Source: Uliginosibacterium sp. (lineage in GTDB: Bacteria > Pseudomonadota > Gammaproteobacteria > Burkholderiales > Rhodocyclaceae). Taken from it: a stretch of DNA of 64,000 nt. Positions 56,990 to 64,000 of this stretch are shown here, piece after piece. The stretch spans positions 186,001-250,000 of the forward strand of contig JADKDZ010000029.1 in assembly GCA_016718265.1 (NCBI GenBank), given 5' to 3'. Made by a program: the position numbers and the translations under genes. The notes below the pieces were generated by a model that was given only the letters and a program-made list of their open reading frames with translations, had not been told where the DNA came from and did no database searches. Every line of letters begins with the position of its first letter. The first letter of the stretch is position 1.

Positions 56990-58447
56990 CTAGTTCAGCT
57001 TGACCACGACGTACTGCCGGTTTTCTCCGCGCTGGATCAAGACGGGTACGCGGTTGCCGGCGGCATCGGCGAGTTTGCGCAACTGTTCGATACTGCTGAC
57101 GCGTTGGTTGTTAACGGCGAGGATGACGTCACCTTGACGGATGCCGGCTTTGGCTGACGCACCGGTGGCGGATTCAACAAGCAGCGCGCCACCTGTGATG
57201 CCCAGCTTGCGCAACTCCGCAGATTCCAGCTCGCGGACGGACAGACCCAGCTTGCCGCCCGTCTCGGCCTTCTCCGTTTCCTTGCTGACCTTGCCATCGG
57301 TCTGCTCGCCAAGCTTCGCCGTGATGTCGCGACGGCTGTTGTCACGCCAGACCTTCAGGCGTACGGTTTCTCCCGGCGCACGTTCACCGATGAGGCGGGG
57401 CAAGTCGGTTGATGCCTCGACATCCACGCCGTCGACCTGCTGAATGATGTCGCCCGCCTGCAAACCAGCCTTGGCGGCGGGGCCATTCGGCTCGACCAGG
57501 CTGACCAGCGCACCCGCGGCTTTCTCAAGCCCGAAGGACTGTGCCAGCTCGGCATCGACGCCCTGGATCACCACGCCGAGCTTGCCCCGCGAGACCTTGC
57601 CGGTTTTGAGCAGCTGATCGCGGACTTTGAGGGCCACTTCGATCGGGATCGAGAACGAGATCCCGGCAAACTGGCCTGTGCCCGAGTAGATCTGAGAATT
57701 GATGCCGATCACCTCGCCATTGAGGTTGAACAGCGGACCTCCCGAATTGCCAGGGTTGATGGCCACATCGGTCTGGATGAAGTTGGCGTAGTTGTCCCCA
57801 TCCAGGCGGCGAGCCTTGGCGGAGATGATCCCGGCGGTCACCGTATTCTCGAAGCCAAACGGGGAGCCGACCGCGAGGACCCACTCACCGACCCGGGCGC
57901 GACCAGCATCCCCGGTACGGACGGCTGGCAGGTTGTTCGCATCGATCTTGATGAGTGCAACGTCACTGCGCTTGTCTGAACCAATGACTTTGGCCTTGAA
58001 CTCGCGCTTGTCGGTGAGCTTGACCGTCACTTCGCTGGCGCCGTCAATCACGTGCGCATTTGTCAGGATGTAACCGTCGTGGCTGACAATGAAACCGGAG
58101 CCGACGCCCTGGCTGATCTGCGGGGCTTCCTCGCGCTCGGCGCCGGGTGCCGGCATGCCGAAGCGGCGGAAGAACTCGAAGAACGGATCGTCTTCATTGC
58201 CGAACGGCGAGCGGATCCGGCGTCGATCTACGCTCTTGACGCCGATGTTGACGACCGATGGGCCGACTTTCTCGGCAAGCGAGGCAAAGTCCGGAAAACT
58301 GCCGCGGGCGGGCGCAACGGCGGGTGAGGCTTCGGGGGCTGAGGCATTCGCATGGGTGGTGCTGATACCTGTTTCCTTCAGGCATCCAGTGAAAGCGATC
58401 ACCGCAATGCCGGCGACGAGCATTGCACGAGGAAAAGACCTGAGCAT
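56990..58447 (-). CDS. DegP/DegQ-like periplasmic serine protease, lipoprotein
   Basis: A 485-residue HtrA-family protease. The catalytic triad is His132 (TNAHVI), Asp162 (SDVALIKI) and Ser235 (GNSGGPL). Two PDZ domains follow (about 275-365 and 400-480). The N-terminus has a lipobox-like AFTGC with Cys22, so the mature protein may be lipid-anchored, which differs from most DegP. It degrades or refolds misfolded envelope proteins. It is convergent with nasA and is divergent from oxyR. Confidence 0.92.
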   Translation of the reverse strand: MLRSFPRAMLVAGIAVIAFTGCLKETGISTTHANASAPEASPAVAPARGSFPDFASLAEKVGPSVVNIGVKSVDRRRIRSPFGNEDDPFFEFFRRFGMPAPGAEREEAPQISQGVGSGFIVSHDGYILTNAHVIDGASEVTVKLTDKREFKAKVIGSDKRSDVALIKIDANNLPAVRTGDAGRARVGEWVLAVGSPFGFENTVTAGIISAKARRLDGDNYANFIQTDVAINPGNSGGPLFNLNGEVIGINSQIYSGTGQFAGISFSIPIEVALKVRDQLLKTGKVSRGKLGVVIQGVDAELAQSFGLEKAAGALVSLVEPNGPAAKAGLQAGDIIQQVDGVDVEASTDLPRLIGERAPGETVRLKVWRDNSRRDITAKLGEQTDGKVSKETEKAETGGKLGLSVRELESAELRKLGITGGALLVESATGASAKAGIRQGDVILAVNNQRVSSIEQLRKLADAAGNRVPVLIQRGENRQYVVVKLN

Positions 58448-58612
58448 GAAAACTCCTCCTGAATTTCAAGTAATTGGATGAATCGGCCCGACCTGGCCGG
58501 GCAATGACAGGGGCTCTGACGGCACGCCCGTCCGGCGGTTCCGGCTGCTAACAAACGCTTACAAAGTGGGGGGCGTTTGACGCAAGTTCAAGAGTTTTCT
58601 GCACACAAGGTC

Positions 58613-58639
58613 TTGACTATCCATATGACGGATTATAAT
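58613..58639 (+). promoter_or_regulatory. Promoter of oxyR
   Basis: TTGACT at 58613-58618 and TATAAT at 58634-58639 are separated by 15 bases, a little short for sigma-70. The region is A/T-rich and partly palindromic (CTATCCATATGACGGATTAT), as at auto-regulated LysR-type promoters. It lies 52 bases before the oxyR ATG. Confidence 0.6.
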
Positions 58640-58691
58640 TAACAATTCCTATGCTTCGAGCCACAGGGAATCCTCAACCGGACTCTTCGTC

Positions 58692-59609
58692 ATGACGCTA
58701 ACCGATCTCCGCTATATCCTCGCCTTGGCACAAGAGCGCCACTTTGGCCGCGCCGCGGAAAAGTGCCATGTGAGCCAGCCGACCTTGTCGGTGGCCGTGA
58801 AGAAGCTCGAAGAGCAGTTGGGTATCTTGTTGTTTGAGCGCAGTGCGGCTGATGTCAAAGTGACCGAAATCGGGCGCCGTATTGTGGAGCAGGCCGAGCG
58901 TGTGCTGCATGAGGCCAACCAGATCCGCGATATTGCCGAAGCGGGACGCGATTCCTTCTCCGGGCCCTTGCATCTGGGAGTGATCTACACGATCGGCCCG
59001 TATCTGCTGCCGTCGTTGGTCCCCTTGCTTGCGGCTCGTGCGCCGCGCATGCCGCTGGTGATTCAGGAGAACTACACGCATCGCCTCGCCGAGCAGCTGA
59101 AAAAGGGTGAAATTGATGTGGCGATTCTGGCTTTGCCTTTTCAGGAGCCCGGGATCGTTACGCAGCCGGTGTATGACGAGCCTTTCCGCATTGTTCTGCC
59201 CAAGAGCCATGCGTGGGCCAAGAATGAGTCGATTTCTGCCGAACAATTGCAGGAGGAGCCTTTGCTCCTGCTGGGCGCCGGGAACTGTTTTCGGGATCAG
59301 GTGCTGGAGGCCTGTCCGCGTTGTGCACACGGCACGGGTTTGCAGAAAACCATGGAAGGCAGCTCACTGGAGACGATTCGACACATGGTCGCGACGGGCC
59401 TTGGTGTGACCGTGCTGCCCAGCTCGGCGGCCGACCCGCAGGTCAGCAACCAGAGCCTCGTATCGATCCGCAAGTTTTCTGCGCCCGAGCCGAGCCGCCG
59501 TGTCGCGATCGCCTGGCGGGTCACCTATCCACGAACCCGGGTGATCGACCTGCTGCGAGCGGTGGTGCTCGACAGCAAGCTGCCAGGGGTGACGCCAGTG
59601 CGCCCTTGA
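58692..59609 (+). CDS. oxyR: Hydrogen peroxide-sensing regulator OxyR
   Basis: A 305-residue LysR-type regulator. The HTH is at about 16-36 (RHFGRAAEKCHVSQPTLSVA). The redox cysteines are at residues 199 and 208 (GAGNCFRDQVLEACP), the same positions as in the E. coli protein. Peroxide forms a disulfide between them and switches on antioxidant genes. No katG or ahpC gene lies in the window. Its stop abuts the convergent phosphoesterase gene. Confidence 0.94.
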   Translation: MTLTDLRYILALAQERHFGRAAEKCHVSQPTLSVAVKKLEEQLGILLFERSAADVKVTEIGRRIVEQAERVLHEANQIRDIAEAGRDSFSGPLHLGVIYTIGPYLLPSLVPLLAARAPRMPLVIQENYTHRLAEQLKKGEIDVAILALPFQEPGIVTQPVYDEPFRIVLPKSHAWAKNESISAEQLQEEPLLLLGAGNCFRDQVLEACPRCAHGTGLQKTMEGSSLETIRHMVATGLGVTVLPSSAADPQVSNQSLVSIRKFSAPEPSRRVAIAWRVTYPRTRVIDLLRAVVLDSKLPGVTPVRP

Positions 59610-60356
59610 TCAGGCGCGGCCCAAAACGTGGAGGGCCAGGCGCGGGGGCAAGCCGGCAGCCTTGATCTTGATAGCCGCAGCGCGGTGATCATAGGGAATG
59701 CGGAAGAACGATAGCCGCTGTCGTTCCAGATCAAAAATGGCATATCGGGCACCGGTCAGACCATCGCGCGGTTGACCGCAGGAGCCGACGATCGCCAGCC
59801 AGTTTCTGCGGTCTGGTACGCCGACCGCCATGTTTTCGGCCGGGCGGAAGGCGAACATGTGGCCATCGCGACCACTGTAGTACAGCGCGGGGTCGTGCAC
59901 ATGGCCACTGAACGCCCAGCATGTGCCGGCCGCCTGCAGGCTCTCAAATGCTTCGGTGCCGGTGCTGATGTAGCGCCAGCTCTCCGGTGTGCGAGCCGAG
60001 GCATGAACGCAGGTGATGCCGTTCTCCTGATGCATCAGTGGCAGGCGCCGCAGGAATTCCAGCTGGCGGGGCTTGAGCTGCATGATGGTCCAGTCGATGG
60101 CCGCCTGTGCATCGGCATTCAAGTGGCAAGGAAAGCGGGCACAGGCCAAGGCGTCATGATTGCCGAGAATGGCGACCGCTTCTTTGCATTCGACCAGCGC
60201 CATGCATCGCTCCAGCACCGCCTCCGGGTCCGCCCCGTATCCCACCAGATCGCCGATCAGCATGAATCTTGAGACCCCGTGGGCGCGCGCATGGGCAATG
60301 ACCGCCTCGAAGGCTTCGATATTGCTATGAATATCGGCAATCAGCGCGTATCGCAT
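59610..60356 (-). CDS. Metallophosphoesterase, YfcE/calcineurin-like
   Basis: A 248-residue protein with the di-metal phosphoesterase motifs: ALIADIHSNIEAFEAV (DxH), GDLVGYGADPE (GDxxGYG), ILGNHDALA (GNHD) and FSGHVHDPALY (GHxH). This group includes diadenosine tetraphosphatases and phosphodiesterases; the substrate is not predictable. Single gene, convergent with oxyR. Confidence 0.87.
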   Translation of the reverse strand: MRYALIADIHSNIEAFEAVIAHARAHGVSRFMLIGDLVGYGADPEAVLERCMALVECKEAVAILGNHDALACARFPCHLNADAQAAIDWTIMQLKPRQLEFLRRLPLMHQENGITCVHASARTPESWRYISTGTEAFESLQAAGTCWAFSGHVHDPALYYSGRDGHMFAFRPAENMAVGVPDRRNWLAIVGSCGQPRDGLTGARYAIFDLERQRLSFFRIPYDHRAAAIKIKAAGLPPRLALHVLGRA

Positions 60357-60549
60357 CTTGGTTCAGGGTTCCAGTTTGGGCGGAGCGAGTGACATGAGCG
60401 AGCTCCGGAAAGCGACACCGTGACACCTATCGATAACGGCAGTGTACGCGCGTGAATCCAATCAATATCTGTAAGGAGGCACGATAGCGACGCACAATCG
60501 CTTTAGCGAGCGCGTCTATAATCATTGCCCCACCCGGAGCGTACGAATA

Positions 60550-60861
60550 ATGGAATCCCACTTCAAGCATCATGTTTTCTTCTGTTGCAACCAGCGGGAG
60601 GCGCACGATACCAGTTGCAACAATCACGGTGCCAGTGCGCTGCAGACTTATGCCAAGGAGCAAGTGCGCGCGTTGGGGCTGGATGGCGCCCGGCAGATCC
60701 GCATCAACAAGGCTGGCTGCCTGGGCCGCTGTGATGATGGCCCGGTGCTGGTGGTCTATCCCGACGGTATCTGGTACACCTACGTGGATCGCGAAGATAT
60801 CGACGAGATCATCCGCGAGCATCTACAGCACGGGCGGGTCGTGGAGCGGCTTCGTATATGA
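60550..60861 (+). CDS. Thioredoxin-like [2Fe-2S] ferredoxin
   Basis: A 103-residue protein with the pattern of stand-alone thioredoxin-fold ferredoxins: HVFFCCNQREAH, then NNHGAS, then INKAGCLGRCDDGPVLVVYP, supplying cluster cysteines. Electron partner unknown. Its stop overlaps the start of the next gene by four bases, so the two are coupled. Confidence 0.87.
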   Translation: MESHFKHHVFFCCNQREAHDTSCNNHGASALQTYAKEQVRALGLDGARQIRINKAGCLGRCDDGPVLVVYPDGIWYTYVDREDIDEIIREHLQHGRVVERLRI

Positions 60862-61514
60862 AGGCCGCACCCACGACGCAACAGTTGATTGCCGGGCCTG
60901 CCGGTCTCATTGAGGTGCTGGTGGACGCGCCCTCCAGCCCGCGGGGCATCGCCTTGATTGCGCATCCGCATCCGCTGTTTGGGGGTGCCAACACCAACAA
61001 GGTAACGCATACCCTGGCGCGTACGCTGCGGGACCTTGGTCACGTCGCGCTGCGCCCGAACTTTCGCGGTGTGGGTCAAAGTGGCGGCAGCCACGACCAC
61101 GGTGTGGGCGAAACAGAAGATCTGCTTGCCGTGCTCGATTGGGCTCACCAGCACTGGCAACTCGATGTCTATCGGCCCAGCATATTGGCGGGGTTTTCGT
61201 TCGGCGCCTACGTGCAGACGCGTGTCGCGCGGCGCCTTGCCGAGGCAGGCCATCCGGCCAGGCGTCTGATCCTGATTGGCACTGCGGCCGGCTTCATCGA
61301 GGGTGCACGCCAGTACGACACCGAGGCAGTCGGTCCGGACACGCTCGTGATTCATGGTTCGAAAGACGAAACTGTGCCGCTTGAAAATGTACTGCGCTGG
61401 GCGGAGCCGCTGGACGTGCCTGTTGTGGTTGTTCCGGGTGCGGACCACTTCTTCCACGGACGCCTCCATACGCTACGTGACATCATCAACCGCGCGTCGT
61501 GCGAGTGCGATTGA
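60858..61514 (+). CDS. Alpha/beta hydrolase (YqiA/dienelactone-hydrolase-like)
   Basis: A 218-residue cytoplasmic hydrolase: LIAHPHPLFGGANTNKVTHT near the start, NFRGVGQSGG, the nucleophile elbow AGFSFGAYV (Ser), HGSKDETVPL (Asp) and GADHFFHGRL (His). This form is frequent in betaproteobacteria directly after the small ferredoxin gene. Substrate unknown. Confidence 0.87.
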   Translation: MKAAPTTQQLIAGPAGLIEVLVDAPSSPRGIALIAHPHPLFGGANTNKVTHTLARTLRDLGHVALRPNFRGVGQSGGSHDHGVGETEDLLAVLDWAHQHWQLDVYRPSILAGFSFGAYVQTRVARRLAEAGHPARRLILIGTAAGFIEGARQYDTEAVGPDTLVIHGSKDETVPLENVLRWAEPLDVPVVVVPGADHFFHGRLHTLRDIINRASCECD

Positions 61515-61543
61515 AGCTTTTAGCCACCCTCGGGAGCATCGCC

Positions 61544-62152
61544 ATGAAATTGATCGCATCACTGACCAGCCCGTATGTTCGCAAGATCCGCATCGCCCTG
61601 CTGGAAAAAGGTCTTACGTTCGAACTTGTCAACGAACCACCCTGGGAGCCGGGCAACAAGGTTTGCGACTACAACCCGCTGGGCAAGGTTCCCGCTTTGC
61701 AAGCCGATGATGGCGAGATCTTCTTCAATTCGCCGGTGATCGCCGACTACCTTGAAACCCTGCCCGCAGCGGTGCGGCTGATTCCCGTTGAGGCGCTTGA
61801 AGCCGTGCGCGTCAAGCAACTTGAAGCCTTGGCTGATGGCGTGACCGACGCAGGTGTCGTCTGGCTGCTGGAAACGCGTCGCGCCGCAGACAAGCAGGAC
61901 GCAACGGTTATCGACCGCCAGCGTGGCAAGATTGAGCGCGGTCTGGATGCGCTGGAGCACAAACTCCAAGGGAGAGACTGGCTGTATGGCACCCACCTCA
62001 GCCTTGCCGACATCGCCGCGGGTTGTTGCGTTCTCTGGCTGGATTTCCGCCTGCCGCAGTACGACTGGCGCAGCAGCCGGCCGAATCTGACCGCTTACGC
62101 CAAGCGACTCGCGGAGCGGGCCGCGTTTGTGCAGACCGTTCCAGTCGTCTGA
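61544..62152 (+). CDS. Glutathione S-transferase family protein
   Basis: A 202-residue GST: thioredoxin-like N-domain with LTSPYVRKIRIALLEKG (Ser/Pro active-site region), NPLGKVPALQADDGEIFFNS, and a helical C-domain with LYGTHLSLADIAAGCCVLWL. The GSH-binding residues are present. The start ATG at 61544 is chosen by family length and a GGGAGC site. Transcription ends at the hairpin at 62177-62201. Confidence 0.9.
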   Translation: MKLIASLTSPYVRKIRIALLEKGLTFELVNEPPWEPGNKVCDYNPLGKVPALQADDGEIFFNSPVIADYLETLPAAVRLIPVEALEAVRVKQLEALADGVTDAGVVWLLETRRAADKQDATVIDRQRGKIERGLDALEHKLQGRDWLYGTHLSLADIAAGCCVLWLDFRLPQYDWRSSRPNLTAYAKRLAERAAFVQTVPVV

Positions 62153-62176
62153 CTCGCGATACCAGGCCCAAGAAAA

Positions 62177-62201
62177 AAACGCCCTGGCGTTCAGGGCGTT
62201 T
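62177..62201. terminator. Bidirectional terminator
   Basis: AAACGCCCTG (62177-62186) pairs with CAGGGCGTTT (62192-62201). T runs follow on both strands. It ends the GST gene on the plus strand and the glyoxalase gene on the minus strand. Confidence 0.88.
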
Positions 62202-62225
62202 TCGTGCTGCCGCTCGGAACCCGCG

Positions 62226-62576
62226 TCAGCCCATTGTGAAGGCCGCGAGCTTGTTGCCATCCAGATCGCGAAAATAGGCGGCGTAGAAGCCGTCGTTCCC
62301 GCGTGGGCCGGGGGCGCCTTCGTCCTTGCCGCCGAGTTCCAGCGCCTTTTTGTGGAAGGCCGCGACGGCTTCCGGGGTGGGCAAGTAGAGAGAGGTCATC
62401 GAGCCGTTGCCAACCGTGGCCGGCTGGCCGTCATAAGGCTTGATCACACCGATCGAAGGTTTGTCCGGCGCAACGCCCCAACTCACAAAGCGCTCCGATT
62501 CCAACTGACGCTTGGCGCCAATCGTTCCGAACAGGGCATCGAAGAAGGCTGCTGCATAAAACAAGCGCCCTGTCAC
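62226..62576 (-). pseudogene. Glyoxalase/VOC protein lacking its N-terminus
   Basis: The frame encodes most of a VOC-family protein: FFDALFGTIGAKRQLESERF, then SIGVIKPYDGQPATVGNGSM and GNDGFYAAYFRDLDGNKLAA. The usual first strand with its metal-binding His (as in MFSHVMVGTND-type starts) is missing. Upstream, in place of that strand, lie the serA terminator and a CTGGAGAG element. Only a GTG at 62576 or an ATG inside the terminator at 62648 could serve as start. The gene is probably non-functional or altered. Confidence 0.65.
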
Positions 62577-62615
62577 CTGCCTGGAGAGCCTTGCTGGATG
62601 CGGTTCTTCAGGCAA
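62577..62615. repeat. Short element with CTGGAGAG core
   Basis: TGCCTGGAGAGCCTTGCTGG and the following TTCTTCAGGCAA have the same plan as the elements at 21632 and 26517. It sits where the glyoxalase gene loses its 5' end. Confidence 0.45.
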
Positions 62616-62621
62616 TGAAAA

Positions 62622-62645
62622 CGGGCCCGTCCGCAGACGGGCCCG
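62622..62645 (-). terminator. Terminator of serA
   Basis: CGGGCCCGTC (62622-62631) pairs with GACGGGCCCG (62636-62645) around CGCA. On the minus strand it is followed by TTTTC. It lies 26 bases past the serA stop. Confidence 0.85.
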
Positions 62646-62670
62646 CATGTCGAACCCTTGGGCCGATGGC

Positions 62671-63846
62671 TTACTGGCAGTTCGGCAGTACGCGAACGTT
62701 GATCACGCCGTCTACCGCTTGCAGCTTGGCCACCAGATCAGCCGACACTTCACCGGAAACGTCGATGATGTTGTAGGCGTAGTCACCCTTGTTCTTGTTG
62801 ATCATGTCGTCGATGTTCAGGCCGGATGCACCGATGGCGGTGGTCAGGTTGCTGATCACGTTCGGCACGTTCTTGTTGGCCACGGTGATACGGGTCTTGC
62901 CGGTCGGGGCCATTTCGCAGGCCGGGTAGTTCACCGAATTCTTGATGTTGCCACGCTCAAGGAATTCACGGATCTGGTCGGCAGCCATCACGGCGCAGTT
63001 GTCTTCCGATTCCGGTGTCGAGGCGCCCAGGTGCGGGACGCACAGAATCTTGTCCACGCCCAGCAGTTCATCTTCCGGCAGATCGATCACATAACCAGCT
63101 ACTTGGCCGGAGGCGATCGCAGCCTTGATGGCAGCGTTGTCAACGAGACCGTTGCGGCTGAAGTTCATCAGGCGGGCGCCCTTCTTCATGCGGCCGATGC
63201 GCTCGGCGTTGAAGAGGTTCTTGGTGTCCTTGGTGGCCGGCACGTGGATAGTGATGTAGTCGGACTCAGCAATCAGCGCATCCAGGCTGGCAGCCTTCTG
63301 CACTTCGTGCGAAAGCTTCCAGGCTGCATCAATGCTCACGAAGGGGTCGAAACCGATGACCTTCATGCCCAGCGCGTTGGCAGCGTTGGCCACCAATACG
63401 CCGATAGCGCCCAAACCGATCACGCCCAGCGTCTTGCCCTGGATTTCGGGGCCGACGAACTGGGCCTTGCCCTTTTCCACCAGCGGCGGCACATCGGCAC
63501 CCTTGCCCTTGAGCGTCTGGCACCAGGTGATGCCTTCATGGATGTTGCGCGACGACATCAGCATTGCTGCGATCACGATTTCCTTCACGCCGTTGGCGTT
63601 GGCGCCTGGGGTGTTGAACACCACGATGCCGCGCTCGGCACACTTGTCCAGCGGAATGTTGTTCACGCCAGCGCCAGCACGGGCAATGGCCTTCACCGAA
63701 GCGGGGATTTCCATCGTGTGCATGTCGGCCGAGCGCAACATGATGCCGTCCGGGTTGACGATCTCGGTGGCGGATTCGTAATTGTCACGCGGCAGGCGGT
63801 CGAGGCCACAGGCGGCAATCTTGTTCAGCGTTTGAATCTTGAACAT
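62671..63846 (-). CDS. serA: D-3-phosphoglycerate dehydrogenase
   Basis: A 391-residue enzyme for the first step of serine synthesis. Substrate part: ARAGAGVNNIPLDKC; NAD site: LGVIGLGAIGVLVANAAN; catalytic Arg in NFSRNGLVD, Glu in IDLPEDELLG, His in CVPHLGAST. The last 75 residues form an ACT domain (NVPNVISNLTTAIGASGLNI) for possible serine feedback. The 391-residue length is that of the shorter SerA group, not the 410-residue E. coli type. It ends in a good terminator; the promoter lies in the 154 bases up to the window edge. Confidence 0.93.
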   Translation of the reverse strand: MFKIQTLNKIAACGLDRLPRDNYESATEIVNPDGIMLRSADMHTMEIPASVKAIARAGAGVNNIPLDKCAERGIVVFNTPGANANGVKEIVIAAMLMSSRNIHEGITWCQTLKGKGADVPPLVEKGKAQFVGPEIQGKTLGVIGLGAIGVLVANAANALGMKVIGFDPFVSIDAAWKLSHEVQKAASLDALIAESDYITIHVPATKDTKNLFNAERIGRMKKGARLMNFSRNGLVDNAAIKAAIASGQVAGYVIDLPEDELLGVDKILCVPHLGASTPESEDNCAVMAADQIREFLERGNIKNSVNYPACEMAPTGKTRITVANKNVPNVISNLTTAIGASGLNIDDMINKNKGDYAYNIIDVSGEVSADLVAKLQAVDGVINVRVLPNCQ

Positions 63847-64000
63847 CGTGGACTTCCTCTCAAGAGATGAGTTGTTTTCAGAAATCGGTGCAGACGGCCC
63901 GAGCCAGGCTAGGGCAATTGGGCGTTGATTGTATGTCCGAACATCGCCGTTTGTAATTGCAACGGCTCAATTCTCTGGCAGGTAGTTGACCGAAGGGGGT

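Overview
The window looks like chromosomal DNA of a GC-rich betaproteobacterium, probably Rhodocyclales-like. The evidence is the uniformly high GC coding sequence, the nadD-rsfS-rlmH-maf block, an elongation factor P with arginine at position 32 next to its rhamnosyltransferase EarP, a very long duplicated UvrA and a BFD-tailed assimilatory-type nitrate reductase. The genus call is inference. I saw no rRNA, tRNA or CRISPR array.

Layout. 1-7.5 kb: tail of feoB, a small Cys-rich partner, an unknown gene, the minus-strand housekeeping run (two membrane proteins, nadD, rsfS, rlmH, maf) and a large FAD oxidoreductase. 7.5-11.5 kb: a three-domain fusion (VanY-like carboxypeptidase, Nudix, ThiE/TenI-like), a DUF815-type ATPase and MltA. 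11.5-19.7 kb: a gene-poor patch with an almost pure G/C tract, an HTH/Clp-N pair, small membrane proteins, a TPR/C39 giant broken by a frameshift at a (GC)4 tract, a decayed ECF sigma gene and a DUF2892 protein. 19.9-26.5 kb: chemoreceptor, PLD-type nuclease, toxin-antitoxin pair, apt, UPF0114 protein and class I fumarase. 27-35 kb: RND pump with adaptor, rdgB, exported hydrolase, AraC regulator and Bcr/CflA-type MFS pump. 35-38.4 kb: small genes separated by palindromic repeats and a 94-bp direct duplication. 38.6-44.5 kb: a 1947-residue UvrA whose reading frame runs through two REP-like palindromic elements. 44.5-50.4 kb: kinase, efp/earP, a Dnr-like regulator and nhaA. 50.5-51.4 kb: two tandem genes for exported proteins almost identical to eukaryotic ubiquitin. 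51.9-56.9 kb: nitrate assimilation genes behind a perfect FNR/Dnr-type site. 57-64 kb: DegP-like protease, oxyR, phosphoesterase, ferredoxin-like protein, hydrolase, GST, truncated glyoxalase and serA.

The most unusual content is the ubiquitin pair. Each protein has a signal peptide, a ubiquitin fold 86-90% identical to human ubiquitin over residues 1-71 by my hand count, all seven ubiquitin lysines, no C-terminal Gly-Gly, and in its place a tail with a VP..LDP motif, a hydrophobic stretch and arginines that resembles a surface-sorting (CTERM-type) signal. No E1, E2, E3 or deubiquitinase gene is visible in the window. The window is also rich in palindromic repeats, including in-frame copies inside coding sequence.
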